64,000 nucleotides of DNA from NCBI RefSeq assembly GCF_026619435.1, contig NZ_JAOVZQ010000001.1:3975501-4039500 (forward strand), written 5' to 3'. Both the position numbers and the translations under genes were made by a program. The stretch comes from Hoeflea ulvae (lineage in GTDB: Bacteria; Pseudomonadota; Alphaproteobacteria; Rhizobiales; Rhizobiaceae). This document shows, in pieces, positions 63,540 through 64,000 of this stretch; position 1 is the stretch's first letter; each line of letters opens with the position of its first letter. Under the pieces are notes generated by a model. The model saw only the letters and a program-made list of their open reading frames with translations, did no database searches and was not told the origin of the DNA.

Positions 63540-64000
63540 ATGACCAAGCTCCCCGCCGGCAGCCCTGGAAACCCCACGGGCGAAGCCGGCCGGGACGGCT
63601 TGTTCGTGCTCAATCTGCACCGCAACTTCACCGGCGTCTCGGCGACGGCGGCGGCAGTGACGCGGCAGCAGGTCAGCGGCTTCAATGTAAGGCTGGTGGG
63701 CGGGCCCCTGCCCGGCTGTCCCGCACCGATCACGCTGTGGCAGGCCCTGCGGCTGTCGCGCAGCGCACCCGCAGGCAAGCATTTCCATATCTGGCATGTA
63801 CGCCGCAACAGCGAGATGCGCGCCGGGATTTTCGCCCGCGACATCCTGAAACTGCCGGTCAGGCTGGTGTTCACCTCCGCGGCCCAGCGCCGCCACAGCC
63901 TGGTGCCGCGCTGGCTGATTTCGCGCATGGATGCGGTGATCGCCACCACCCCCGAGGCCGCGGGTTTCGTGCCCGGCGTTCGCGCCGTGGTGCCGCACGG
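63540..64000 (+). CDS. LPS core glycosyltransferase family 4 (LpcC/LpsB-like), C-terminus beyond window
   Basis: The first 153 codons of a GT-B glycosyltransferase of the rhizobial LpcC/LpsB type, which adds mannose to the LPS inner core. Visible are LFVLNLHRNFTGVSATAAAV (the N-terminal strand and loop), HIWHVRRNSEMRAGIFARDI and LVFTSAAQRRHSLVPRWLIS and DAVIATTPEAAGF. It lies directly behind greA, an order I recall for the lps locus of Sinorhizobium, so the assignment has synteny support. ATG 63540 is chosen. Confidence 0.82.
   Translation, partial: MTKLPAGSPGNPTGEAGRDGLFVLNLHRNFTGVSATAAAVTRQQVSGFNVRLVGGPLPGCPAPITLWQALRLSRSAPAGKHFHIWHVRRNSEMRAGIFARDILKLPVRLVFTSAAQRRHSLVPRWLISRMDAVIATTPEAAGFVPGVRAVVPH

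Overview
The window looks like chromosomal DNA of a high-GC alphaproteobacterium of the Hyphomicrobiales (Rhizobiales), most likely a Rhizobiaceae/Hoeflea-type organism. This rests on the housekeeping order carA>, <yqeY, <dnaG, <rpoD, on greA followed directly by an LpcC/LpsB-like LPS-core glycosyltransferase, on a TGA-N9-TCA (RirA-type) box before an iron-binding protein gene, and on dispersed palindromic repeats of a rhizobial type. The species is inferred, not demonstrated.

Layout. 1-6.6 kb: edge fragment of a membrane protein, small conserved gene, alpha/beta hydrolase, a CaiB-type CoA-transferase/TPP-enzyme operon, DCC oxidoreductase, Blh-like phosphatase-fold protein, BFD-like ferredoxin. 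6.8-11.1 kb: Fe3+ ABC permease, CPA1 antiporter and the Fe3+-binding protein behind a nested palindrome; no ATPase gene is nearby. 11.3-15.5 kb: TetR regulator with its quinone-reductase-like target, aldo/keto reductase, beta-hydroxyacid dehydrogenase and a CAU tRNA. 15.8-26.8 kb: SIMPL protein, two tandem secreted paralogues, GNAT, NTF2-like, TPR membrane protein, TadG-like pilus protein, DUF930 protein, SDR, GST, an unknown protein and an MBL hydrolase. 27-34 kb: rpoD, dnaG, yqeY, carA. 34-37.7 kb: small enzymes and an XRE regulator.

About 37.9-39.1 kb is a low-GC islet (roughly 35-40% GC by eye, against more than 60% around it). It carries an M23 metallopeptidase without signal peptide and a short split ORF directly before it; this is the clearest foreign DNA in the window. 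39.4-50.3 kb: MATE pump, MscS channel, two metal-dependent enzymes, a LytTR/DUF2306 divergent pair, cytochrome c, PAP2 protein and a DUF3313-like protein. 50.3-54.7 kb: an antitoxin remnant, repeat elements and carB. 54.7-64 kb: SRPBCC protein, DUF2235 hydrolase behind an attenuator-like leader, secreted M23 peptidase, amino-acid-oxidase-like flavoenzyme, nuclease/phosphatase-fold protein, MliC-like inhibitor, greA and the start of the glycosyltransferase.

Three well-conserved genes (CoA-transferase, TetR regulator, carB) are each broken by what reads as one extra base, and two other places may show the same. Because carB is normally indispensable for arginine and pyrimidine synthesis, uncorrected insertion errors in the assembly are the simplest explanation. 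No CRISPR array, integrase, transposase or complete prophage was seen.
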